From: Liolophura sinensis
Taxonomy: Eukaryota > Mollusca > Polyplacophora > Chitonida > Chitonidae
Assembly (NCBI RefSeq): GCF_032854445.1
Contig: NC_088304.1
Coordinates: forward strand, 10,551,704 to 10,615,703
Direction of reading: 5' to 3'
DNA: 64,000 nt
Numbering within the stretch: position 1 is the first letter of the stretch; the number at the start of each line of letters is the position of its first letter. This document shows, piece after piece, positions 13,762-24,800 of the stretch. Position numbers and translations under genes: made by a program. The notes under the pieces were generated by a model. The model made no database searches. It saw only the letters and a list, made by a program, of their open reading frames with translations, and had not been told where the DNA came from.

Positions 13762-16700
13762 TAACATTGGAGGGAAATCGATATTATCCTATGCATTTAA
13801 CGGTATTCAGTTGCTGATGGTTAGTAAACGAGTATTTTAGCTTTCTCTGTCTCATGGCTACGCCTGTTACTGAACAACTTCATCCGTATACCAGGCGTGT
13901 TTGCCTCATTTCGCCGACGATCACTCACTGTCTCACAATCGACCTGAACAACAGTATGATAGTTGGCAAATGCCCACACGCAATCGGGGATAAACGGCCT
14001 CTAGTCAATTTACCTCAGTTAGGATTTTATTGATACTGTTCATGTAAATGCATAAACAGTAGTAAATTACAGGCCCCCTAGCACCATGGCTTATGCAGAA
14101 CTAGGTAAAAAAAACAAGAACAAACAACTCCAGTGATGTTAATTGTAAGTTATTTTGATGTCATTGGGCTAGAATTGCTCAAATCTTATCTTGCATCAAG
14201 CATATATTATTCATGACGAAATGACTAAGTAATTTAAAATACTCATATGATATCAAAACACACGCCACCTGGCACCATGGCTGTAAAATATTAGGCGCAA
14301 GAGCCCATAAAGGAAATACTCTGTCTGTCTGGAGGATACTGGATATAATATGAAATAAATGTTTTCATCTAAAACATCAAAATAATACACCACTTGAAGA
14401 AACAATCAACCAGCGCAAATCTAACTGAATTCAGGCTACTATTTTATAATACCATAAGTAATAACCTGGCGATGGAATATCCCTGACGATGTCTGACGAG
14501 AGATATCCCTGACAATGCCTGACAATAGAATATCCCCTTAGATACTTGACGGTAGATTATCCATGGCGATCCCTGGCTATGAGATACCCCTGACACTAAG
14601 TGACGATGGAGTATCCCAGACAATGCTTGGCGATGAAATATCCCTGACAATGTCTGATGGAATATACCTTACCATGAAATATCCCTGACGATGGAATATC
14701 CCTGACAATGTCTGATGGAATATACCTTACGATGAGATATCCCTGACGATGGAATATCCCTGACAATGCCTAACGATGAGATATCCCTTATAATGCCTGA
14801 CGATGGAATATCCCTGACAATAGAATATTTTACGATGGAACATCCCTGACGATGGAATATTCCTGACGACTGAATATCTCTGACGATGGAATTTTCCTGA
14901 CGATCCATGGCAATGCCTGAATATGGAACATCCCTGATGAAAACTGACGATGGAATATGTCTGACGATGGAGCACACCTGGCGATGGAATATGTCTGACG
15001 ATGGAGCACACCTGGCGATGGAATATGTCTGACGATGGAGCACACCTGGCGATGGAATATGTCTGACGATGGAGCACACCTGGCGATGGAATGTGTCTGA
15101 CGATGGAGCACACCTGGCGATGGAATGTGTCTGACGATGGAGCACACCTGGCGATGGAATATGTCTGACGATGGAGCACACCTGGCGATGGAATGTGTCT
15201 GACGATACTTGACGATGGTGTAAACGAGATGATGTATGACGCTGGAATATCCCTAAAGATGTCTGAAGATGGAACACGCTTGAAGATGCCAGAACATAGA
15301 ATATCCCTGAAAATGTCTGAAGATGGAACACGCTTGAAGATGCCAGAACATGGAATATCCCTGAAGATGTCTGAAGATGGAACACGCGTGAAGATACCAG
15401 AACATGGAATATCCCTGAAGATGCCTGAAGATGGAACACGCGTGAAGATACCAGAACATAGAATATCCCTGAAGATGGAACACGCCTGAAAATGCCAGAA
15501 CATGGAATATTCCTGAAGATGTTCGAGGATGGAATATCCCTGACGATGATAAAATGACAATATAAATGTCGGACCTCTCAGGTTTGACCAACTCAGAGGT
15601 GTAGCGAAACATAACCGTAGTGAATAACCATCGTGTAGCTTCAGAGACTGAGCAACATTGTTGGTTTTGAATCAACTAGGTGTTGGGATTTCCATAACCT
15701 TTCTATGTAGTTTTCGTTGGATCTGTAGGCAATAATTTCCAACATATTTTACAAGTTTTAATGTGACGAAAAGGGAAATACACCCGAGATGATAGCAAAT
15801 TAAAAGAGTACTACTTTCATAGAAGTCTTTTCGTCCGGACAGTAGGCCTACTATGTAGGATGTTACGATTCAAATCCGTAATAATGACCATGTGAAATGT
15901 CACCTTTATTTTGGGACGCTGACCACCGAATGAAAGAATATCGGATAATTTAACCTATGTAATGCTAAGTTTCAAAAGGTCGTTTCAACACAGCAGAAAT
16001 AATAAACAGATAATTAAGAAACAGCGGTTTGGGTAAAACCACGGCAGAGAAATATATCTGGTTCTATCAAAAAATCATGTGTGAATTTAATCAAGCAATC
16101 AGGCAAAAACATATTCGGTGTACATATCCTTGACTTTGATGTATCATCAACAGTACATGTACTCCATTTCATTACATTCCAGACACGTGCAACGGAACAA
16201 GCTACAATACTTCCACTCACATCTGCTGTTTTGACACTCTGAGTCCTCTGCCAAACGTCACGTCCGGCGTCTCTTGGAATTTGCTGGGATGCTGTGGCAC
16301 CGAGCCGTACGTTGGAACTCTCCAGCTGTGCTGTGGCCGATCCCCTCCTGTTCTCCTCCCGCGCGCCAGTCCCACGCACTTCTGCTGCGGTGGCAGCAAC
16401 ACATTCAACAGGCACACGGAGGTCTGTTGCCAGGACCAGGTCTTCAAGAAACCGGATTTGTATCAGTCGTACGGATGCTGCGGCAACAAACTCATGTCCT
16501 TCCGCACGGACCTGTGTTGCGGAAGCGAGCTTCTGCCCAAACCACGAACGATGGGAATCTACAGTTGCTGCGGCAACGCGCTGGTCGACACAAGACGTTC
16601 GCTCTGCTGCGACGGCGTGGTCCACTCTAGGCCGATGTTTCGTCCGCAAGACTGGATCTGTTGTGGCACTCAGATCATCAACATCAAGTCACACGTGTGC

Positions 16701-17183
16701 TGCAACTCTGCCGTGCAGCTAAGGCCCGGATGCTTCTCCGCGTGTTGCGGTTCGGTGTCGTTTGACCTTGAGAGCGAACAGTGTTGCGGAGGAATTCTAA
16801 ATCCTCTGCCCAGTTACAACAGTAACATGTTCTACTGCTGTGGGAAAAGGAATTACGACGTCAACAAGCAAATCTGTTGCGCTGGGAATCTTTTGGAATA
16901 CAAGCCTGGATCAGAGTGCTGCGGAAACGCTACCCATAATGTGTCCTCGCACATTTGCTGTGGAGGTCTCGTTCATCCGAGAAAACACGAGATATACACC
17001 ACGTGTTGCCATAACAAAGTGTATGATATCAGAGACCATGTATGCTGTTGGCGGAACCTGAAACCAAGGCCGTTTGGCTCAAGCACTGGCTGTTGTGGGG
17101 AGGGCGTGTACAACAAAGACAGTCACGTGTGCTGCCATAGAGTTGTCCGAACCATTGAGGATTTTAACAATGGCCTGTGTTAG
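13608..17183 (+). CDS. Galaxin-like secreted di-cysteine repeat protein
   Basis: Two exons, 13608-13677 and 16183-17183 (phase 1; donor GTGAGT, acceptor CATTCCAG), give 356 residues. Exon 1 is a signal peptide: Met, then a hydrophobic stretch (LLAFVLGYL) ending near ...GVAF. The mature chain has 21 di-cysteine pairs in two alternating contexts, CCG-x-x-x-Y/F-(D/N) and h-x-CC-x-G-x-L-x-P, spaced about 11-18 residues. Extra single cysteines sit near the start (DTCNG), in PGCFSACCG and at the last residue. Several NxS/T sites are visible. No membrane anchor is seen. Galaxins are matrix proteins first described from coral skeleton, with homologues in molluscs including a secreted squid galaxin. 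A matrix or mucosal role here is inference. The frame is open and clean. The start is chosen because it alone gives a signal peptide in the correct phase. Confidence 0.93.
13691..13760. repeat. (TA)n microsatellite
   Basis: About 35 uninterrupted TA dinucleotides, 14 bases after the splice donor of galaxin exon 1. Confidence 0.97.
13920..14300 (+). repeat. Dispersed repeat A in the galaxin intron
   Basis: Contains 'tatgatagttggcaaatg', 'tagtcaatttacctcagtta', 'caggccccctagcaccatgg', 'ccagtgatgttaattgtaag' and 'gggctagaattgctcaaat'. A second degraded 'acgccacctggcaccatgg' follows at 14262. Confidence 0.75.
14450..15560. repeat. Hierarchical minisatellite in the galaxin intron
   Basis: The basic unit is about 17 bases (gacgatggaatatccct type). 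Three zones are visible: 14450-14940, diverged units; 14961-15200, a regular 34-base dimer (period measured at 14961 and 14995); and 15245-15500, a 54-base trimer (starts 15245, 15299, 15353). The units are free of stop codons on the minus strand, which creates long false open frames there. Confidence 0.92.
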
Positions 17184-17423
17184 TGTCTTTTCCAAATAGT
17201 TCTGAGTAACAGGTCTTGTCAATACGAACAGAAATATGAATGAATAACTCACGACGTCTTTGTTTGTATAATTGTTTTGGAGATTAGGGTTTTTCCATGC
17301 AGTTGCAATCCTTCACCAATAATTTGAATATGGCTATGAGTTTCTCCATATAATCTCTGGTTTTCTCCATATAATATCTGAGTTTCGCTGCGTTTCGTTG
17401 TTACCACTAGAAACAACGTCATA

Positions 17424-18368
17424 GTTCCTCTCCACACTTAGCCAAGTAGCGAGGAATGACAACGTCACAGTTCCTCTCCACACTTAGCCAAGTAGCAAAG
17501 AATGACAACGTCATAGCTCCTCTCCACACTTAGCCAAGTAGCAAAGAATGACAACGTCATAGCTCCTCTCCACACTTAGCCAAGTAGCGAAGAACGAAAA
17601 CGTCATAGTTCCACTCCACACTTAGTCAAGTAGCGAAGAATGCCAACGTCATAGCTTCTCTCCACACTTAGCCAAGTAGCGAAGAATGACAACGTCATAG
17701 TTCCTCTCCACACTTAGCAAAGTAGCGAAGAATGACGTCATAGTTCTTCTCCACACTTAGTAGTGAAGAACGACAACGTCATAGTTCCTCTCCACACTTA
17801 GCCAAGTAGCGAAGAACGAAAACGTCATAGTTCCTCTCCACACTTAGCCAAGTAGCGAAGAATGACAACGTCATAGCTCCTCTCCACACTTAGCCAAGTA
17901 GCGAAGAATGACAACGTCATAGCTCCTCTCCACACTTAGCAAAGTAGCGAAGAATGACAATGTCATAGTTCCTCTCCACACTTAGCCAAGTAGCAAAGAA
18001 TGACAACGTCATAGCTCCTCTCCACACTTAGCCAAGTAGCGAAGAATGACAACGTCATAGTTCCACTCCACACTTAGTCAAGTAGCGAAGAATGCCAACG
18101 TCATAGCTCCTCTCCACACTTAGCCAAGTAGCGATGAATGACGTCATAGTTCCTCTCCACACTTAGCCAAGTAGCAAAGAATGACAACATCATAGCTCCT
18201 CTCCACACTTAGCAAGTAGCGATGATTGAAAACGTCATAGCTCCTCTCCACACTTAGCCAAGTAGCGATGAATGACACGTCACAGTTCCTCTCCACACTT
18301 AGCCAAGTAGCGAAGAACGACAAAGTCATAGCTCCTCTCCACACTTAGCCGAGTAGCGAAGAATGACA
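17424..18368. repeat. 46-bp minisatellite downstream of galaxin
   Basis: I count 21 copies of a unit of about 46 bases carrying 'cctctccacacttagccaag' and 'gaatgacaacgtcatag'. It begins about 240 bases after the galaxin stop. Copies differ by point changes and a few short deletions (for example near 17735 and 18132, where 'aac' is lost and TGACGTCA forms). Confidence 0.95.
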
Positions 18369-18599
18369 ATTATTTTTTATTGTGATCTGAGGTTACTGCA
18401 GAAGGGTCAGAACACATACTGCACAAAAATGTATCTGCTTTGCACAGATGCGACGCCCTGTACAACACTGAGCAGTTCCCATCCGATTCACTGTGTGACA
18501 AAGTTCTCTTCCGACGGGGTATTTTAAAAGGAAGTTTCCATCGGAGTCATGGTATCGTAAGGAAATTTCCCATCGGTGTTACTGTTAATGCATGTTCAA

Positions 18600-18850
18600 A
18601 GGGATGACAACACAGCATTCTGAGTAATTCTACACCAGTGCTGCCTAATAAATTGCAGTTAACATCACTACATATTTGTCCTTATTCTGCTTAAGCCATG
18701 AGGCTAGGGGGCGTGCAGTTTGCATCTAATTAAACATTTGCATGAACGGTTAGAGTAAAACCCTCAATGAGGTAAAAATGACAAGAGGTCGTATTTCACC
18801 GGTTACGTGTTACCATTTGTCAGCTATCATACTGTAATCGCTACTCAGGT
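18600..18850 (-). repeat. Dispersed repeat A
   Basis: Reverse copy with 'attctacaccagtgctgcct', 'taagccatgaggctaggggg', 'gtatttcaccggttacgtg' and 'accatttgtcagctatcat'. Confidence 0.75.
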
Positions 18851-18869
18851 GGGAAAATTGTGCAACTGT

Positions 18870-19030
18870 CATCACTGCATCCCTTACCTAATTCAGCTTA
18901 AGACATGGTGCTTGGGGATCGTGCAGGTAACTTTTTTCTGAACAACCACATGAACAACTCGATTAAAATCCTAACTGAGGGAAATTGACGTGGCTGGATT
19001 TGCCAACCATTTGCCAACTATCAACATAAA
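18870..19030 (-). repeat. Dispersed repeat A, diverged
   Basis: Shorter, more decayed reverse copy ('agcttaagacatggtgcttg', 'ccatttgccaactatca') immediately after the previous one. Confidence 0.6.
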
Positions 19031-19074
19031 AACACTTCAGCATGGATGGTTAATCAGAAATAGACAGTGTGATA

Positions 19075-19270
19075 TATTCACACGTATCACTGGTGAAATC
19101 TAAGCTCTTGTCAATTTACTTCAGTTAGGCTTTTATTCATACTGATCATGTATAAGCTTAAAGAGGAAGCAGCGCCTCCTAGCACCGTGTCTTAAGCAGA
19201 ATGTTAATTGCAATTAATCAGACGTCACTAGTCTAGAATTACTGAAAACAGTATTGTCATCACATTTAAT
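19075..19270 (+). repeat. Dispersed repeat A
   Basis: Forward copy with 'cttgtcaatttacttcagtt', 'gcctcctagcaccgtg' and 'cagacgtcactagtctagaa'. Three A copies lie side by side in mixed orientation here. Confidence 0.7.
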
Positions 19271-19291
19271 ATATTTATTAACTCATTTGAT

Positions 19292-19472
19292 TGGGGGCCT
19301 CCATGGCTCAGTTGGTTAACGCGCCAGCGCAGCGTTTTGACTCAAGCGCCTCTCTCCAATGCGGTCGCTGTAAAGTCCTCCCACCATAATGCTGGCCACC
19401 GTCGTATATTGAAATATTCTTGAGTACGGCGTAAAACACCAATCAAATAAATAAATAAATAAATAAATAAAT
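19292..19472 (+). mobile_element. tRNA-SINE family 1, internally deleted
   Basis: Good tRNA-like head with an A-box-like 'tggctcagttggttaacgcg'. A deletion joins 'ggtcgctgtaaag' to 'tcctcccaccataatg'. A long (AAATA)n tail meets the tail of the next, oppositely oriented copy. Confidence 0.85.
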
Positions 19473-19710
19473 ATTCATTTCATTGGTGTTTTACGCTGTA
19501 TCAAGAACATTTCACTTATACGTTTGCATCCAGCATTATAGTGGGAGGAATACGGGCAGAGCCCTAGGGGGAAACCCACTGCCATACATAAGCTGCTAGA
19601 AGACCTTCCCACGTAGGTAACCAGCATGAGCTGGACTTGAACTCACAGCAACCGCATTGCCGAGAGACTCCTGAGTCATTGCGCCGCGCTGACACATTAA
19701 CCACCTCCGC
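19473..19710 (-). mobile_element. tRNA-SINE family 1, reverse, tail to tail with previous
   Basis: Begins 'atttcattggtgttttacgc' and runs to the reverse of the tRNA head near 'cgccgcgctgacacattaac'. With its neighbour it forms an inverted SINE pair. Confidence 0.8.
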
Positions 19711-19884
19711 GCTGACACACATTCAAACAATGCAAAGGGACCAGACCTTGCAAATGCTTAGTTCACAGGAGAATCCTGGTTTGTGCAGGAATACAATATA
19801 AATACAACAGAGAATGTGGTCACTACACTGGATTTGCTCTCTATTCTGTAGTCTTTTTCGGAGTTATGGTGTTAAAATAGGAAA

Positions 19885-20770
19885 TTTCCAATCCACTGGA
19901 TCAATGCGTCGAAAGAGACATTCGTACAACAGCCGTCAACCAATAAGGACGTTCCGGGTCAATAATCGCAAGGCCAATTCCCAATACGACGCATAACACA
20001 AACCTCCAAAGAAAGTATACGAAAACAGGAGGAATCATGCAAAGAGAAGTCAACACTTTTCAATGGTGTTGGAAGGACGCAAGGTATGCTTTAAGTGATT
20101 GAGTCAAATCAGAGTTCAAATCGTGTACCATCCTAGAACATCAGGTTTAGATAACAAAATATGAATCTCAGTTGCACTTTGATTGCAACTGTTCATGTCC
20201 AACGTGACGATCTAATTCAACATGATGAATATACAACTCCTAGAAACGGGTTAAGCATAATTACAAGCAATCATGAAGCAGAGAGCCAGAGATTCTCGAT
20301 GCTTTGTCAATATTTACCTACAAGAGAATTATACTCATTGTAAAACTGAAATTTACCAGTAAAGGCGTTTGATGAAATAAGCTTGACACACCAGTTTTCG
20401 CAGTAATATTTTCTGAGGTTGACTGAAATCGCCACACAACACGCAGGATATAACAAATGCTACAAGGCGAGATATGTACACGCCATATGGAAAACGATTC
20501 GGTATAGTGCTGTCCAAGTAAGGATAATTTATAATGCCAAAATTAAAACCACCTGCCTTGTAATGTCTGCGAGAGAGGAAACCGTTTTGGTCTCTGTACA
20601 AATATAGGTCCAGATAAGATGTACCATGTGGAGAGTCTGTGGAGTCGCGGTATTATAAGAGAAGTTCCCATCGGAGTCAAGGTATAATAAGGGGAGTTCC
20701 TATGGGAGTCAAGGTATTATAAGGGGAGTTCCCACCGGAGTCAAGGTATTATAAGGGAAGTTACCATCAC
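19885..20770 (+). repeat. Dispersed repeat B, longest copy
   Basis: Reference copy of about 890 bases. In order: 'tgcgtcgaaagagacattcg', 'aataatcgcaaggccaattc', 'gcaaagagaagtcaacac', 'agttgcactttgattgcaac', 'gaagcagagagccagagatt', 'taaaggcgtttgatg', 'acacaacacgcaggatata', 'tgctacaaggcgagatatgt', 'gtctgcgagagaggaaaccg' and tandem 'gagtcaaggtattataagg' units at the end (20640-20760). There is no protein and no recognisable end structure. Confidence 0.8.
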
Positions 20771-20884
20771 CCTTAATTTCACAGTTACGGTTTGATTGAA
20801 AGTGTTCCAACGTGATGATATCATTCAACACAATGTATATACAGCCTCTAGCGAAGGACATGTCAGCATGGCATAGTAAAAGGT

Positions 20885-20975
20885 TTACAGCATAGAGGGT
20901 AAAACCGGAGCACGATAACCGTGTGGTAACTGGCAAATGGTCAGACGTAACAGGTGAAATACGGCCTTTGTCAGT
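20885..20975 (+). repeat. Dispersed repeat A, fragment
   Basis: 'acagcatagagggtaaaacc' followed by 'gtggtaactggcaaatggtc' and 'caggtgaaatacggcc'. It directly follows the long B copy. Confidence 0.65.
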
Positions 20976-20999
20976 GTCAGATCACTAGAAATTCTCATT

Positions 21000-21858
21000 T
21001 GCTCACAAGAAATACTACTATTAACTGAAAAGTTTAAGAAACTTAGAACAAAGGCGTTTGAATGGAATATTTTTTTAACTTAGAATCAGTTTTTGTAAAA
21101 AACAGGATGACACGTTGATTAAAATCCCCACATAACACAATTGCTGGATATGATAAATACTATACCAGGAATTAAGGCATTGTTCAAAAATTCTCCGACA
21201 GTGCATGTACATCTCTTAGTCGGCTGAAAAAGAGGTTGGGCCTACTAACAGGAAAATGGCAACAAACCATAAAGTGACACAGATATATACTTATATACCG
21301 TACATACACATTACAGCATGGAAAGCCTACAGTTTCGATGTAACACGAATCAAGTAAATAAATAAATATAGACATGGCACTTTTTATCAATGCCTCGATT
21401 ATTCACCCATTACACTGATCACTTTTAGCCACTGAGCTATCGATGACAGAAAAGCTGTATTCAAAGGCCCGTTGGTGCTTAGCTAATTAGCGTACAGGTC
21501 TTGTAGCTGGTATTTATCCGAGCACTTGCTCCGAGGCCAAAACATGTGACATGTCTAAGCTGAAATGAAAGGTTGGGGCGAACAATTCACGTGTAACAGC
21601 CCTGGGCCAATACATGCATATTAAAGCCATAAGCTACACCAGTATCGTGACCTTGGAGTGCATTTACAGCTGCCATTACTGCGCAGCACTGTGAGAATAG
21701 TGTTTCCGTTCGCCTCTTGACCTGCGCGCGAGAGTACCTGTCACGTACATAGACCTGTGCTATGCGTCATCATATAATATAGTTCTGTTGGAATTTAACA
21801 GTCCTCCGGTAGGTAGGAGAATATAGATTTCTTCTTTCCTGCGTTTTCTTGTTCCGCG
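21000..21858. other. Upstream region of the first P450
   Basis: No gene or clear repeat. An AT-rich stretch 'atataatatag' at about 21773 lies some 85 bases before the P450 start codon and could be a TATA element; this is weak evidence. Confidence 0.35.
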
Positions 21859-24800
21859 ATGGGTGTGTGCGACTGGGTGTTCTTCTTGCCGACGTGGCTG
21901 TACGTCTTGCTGTTTGTAGCAGCTGCCTTATACATGTAAGTATCTTGAACCTTCATGGCTTTTCTTACACAGATCATACTCCCCACAGTGCATGCGACGC
22001 TCTCTACGCTCGCTGAACATCCCTGCCACTACTGGCCAACCTTGACCTCTTGATCCATATGTGCCACACGTTGGCTGTAGGCCAGTTGGTTTCATCACTA
22101 TGTAAATATTCTCTCTCAAAACTATAATCAGTGTTCATCAATAAAAATGCTTCTTTTACCCATTGCAATAACAGCCTTCATCCTTTTGAAATGCATATAT
22201 ATCAAGTATTCTGAATGCACCCTCTGTCTCACCCCCTGGCCACAGTGAATCTGGCGTTCTTCCATATTTGTGTACATTATTTGCTAGTGTGTATTTGCAT
22301 ACTCTCATTGTTGTTGACTCTACTGCCGGTTACTCAGGCTAGGGTGACCTAGTTTCTGTTTATAGCAGGGGAATCCCCTAACGGCAACTGCGCTCTGTAC
22401 ACGTACTACAAATAGCCTCAGGAGAAGAACAACACAAGCAACATTTTCACAGAAATATCAGGTGCAGCATGGTGGTGAACATGTACATTGTCTGACAGCC
22501 TCCTCCATACCCTTTAAAGCCTTTTCGATGCTTGTAAGAAGCCTTAACGGATAGGTACACATGTGCTACAATATACACTGCAATACTTTAACAAGATTAT
22601 ATATTCAAAATTTTTCATTAGATTAACAGTTTATCAAACTTTTACACTGACTGACAAGTTTTAATGCGAATTTCGACATGCTCCCAAACCAGGATCACGT
22701 GCATGGCATTGTTATCATCCAATATATTTCATCTGATGAACAGCTTACCAATAAGACTGAAATATCTGATGAAAGAAACAATATATGGGGGCGTTTTAGC
22801 CTTGACTTAATCAGATGGAAAACTAACTAAAATGTGTAACTGAATGGGAATTTCAATTCCTCATTCATTCACCTTATTCAAACAACCGACCGATTCAGTG
22901 ACCTAATAGTTATATACAGGTCGGGAGACCAGGGATCAAACCTGTGTCGGGTCAGATCAAAAACTTTAAATTTGGTACTTGTGTATGTCTCGCTTGGCGG
23001 GCAGCACTGAGATGTTACAGCAAGGAAAGGGGGCTAGTTTGCCCGGTGTCAGTATGACCATAATGTCGTGTGTCATATCTGGTGTCTTCGGCAAGATACT
23101 TCAGTGGCGGCAGGGTACACGTAAGGACTCCTCGTCGTCGTATATCTGAAAAAAAAATGGGTAGGCCTAAGTAAGACGTTTAACCCCAAGCATACATGTG
23201 CATATATATAAAAAATATTCATAAAATCGTGATATTCATGAAACTTCAACTCAAACAGGAATGTCCCCGTCTTCTTTTGAATCGTGTAAGTATTACAGTC
23301 GCTGTGAGTTCAAGTCCAGCTCATGCTGGCTTCCTCTCCGGCCGTAAGTGGGAAGGTCTGCCAGCAACCTGCGGATGGTCGTGGGTTTCCCCCGGGCTGT
23401 GCCCGGTTTCCACCCACCATAATGCTGGCCGCCGTCGTATAAGTGAAATATTCTTGAGTACGCCGTAAAACACCAATCAAATGAAAATGAATAAAAATGT
23501 AAGAATTACAAATAATTTAAGTTTTTCTTCTCATCGGAGTTTAGTTATGGAGTATGGCCTTACAAGACCACAAAAATCCCATACCCGGGTCCGAAGCCGT
23601 TACCTTTCATTGGAAATATGATGGACATTTTTAGAGTAGTAAGTATGTTTCTTTTCTTTAGGCTATGTAACTTACACCACGCATTAACTTACACCACGTT
23701 TCTTTAGGCTATGTAACTTATACCACGCATTTGTGGAAAGTTATAGAGCCATGCGGCTATGGGGCATATAATTTGCAACTATTTAAACATTTACATGAAC
23801 AGCTAAAATAAAATCCTAACTGAGGTAAACTGACAAGAGGCCGTATTTCACCGGTTACATGTGACTATTTGCCAGCTGTCACACTATCGTCGTTGCTCTG
23901 GTTTTACTCTCTATGCTGTACGTCTTAATTGCTTTGTTAAACTGAATATATTGTCGTTATTGCTCTCTCTAACAGCTGACAGCTATTCCCCCACTCACTT
24001 ATTTGACGGCAGTTGTATAAGCAAAATATCCCTGAATACGGGGTTAAGCCTGTTTTAAATGATAAAAGATACATTTGTAATAAATGTGCTTTTCTGTTTA
24101 CAGGGAGTACAGGAGGCAGATCGTGAAAACGTGAAGAAATACGGCCCTGTGTATTTGTAAGTCGTTAAAACATACTTGCATCACTTGATCTTCACTTTCT
24201 AAATCTTCACGCCAGTAATTTAAATAGAGAATTCCCTGAGTTGATTTTTAGACTTTGAATAATGCCAAAAACGGAAAAATCAGAATTATTTTGCTGTATT
24301 AATATGTTTTACATTTGAGGATGACATATGTCAAATGATTGGTTTTATACACAACTCGTACAGCCCTTCAAGGAGCTTAGTTATCTCAGTTTGCCCTTTA
24401 TATTTTATCCCTGCCTACACGGGGATTCTGCTGGTGAACAAAATATCTCCGAGGCTTAGTCCCTTTGAGATGTTTTCATGGTATTATTGGTTACATGTGA
24501 AGGCAACACAGAATTTTGAGTATTCTTGTGACGTCAAATAAATTGCTCCTGGCATTATTACATTGTTTTGTCTAAATCTGTTTGTAATTTGCTACTATTT
24601 AAGCATTTACGTGAAGAGTTAGAATAAAACTCTGACAAAGGTAAACTGACAAGAGGCCGGATTTCACCGGTTGCACCAGCTTCACACAGGCTATTATTAA
24701 AGCGTTTCATTAGCCGGATATTAACTCACCAATAGCTCATTGCATTAAAGAAGGCTTTTATCACATCTTCACTAAAGTAATCATTATCAGATGACTCTGT

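Noticed and set aside
14669-15675. Long minus-strand open frames (up to 277 codons) with repetitive Ile/Pro/His/Ser peptides
   Set aside because: They come from stop-free minisatellite units whose period rotates through all frames. There are no independent start, splice or domain signals, and the plus-strand galaxin intron explains the location.
16014-16649. 211-codon minus-strand frame opposite the galaxin exon
   Set aside because: It is an antisense shadow of the Cys-rich coding exon (TGCTGC and TGTTGC codons read in reverse). The plus frame has clear family features.
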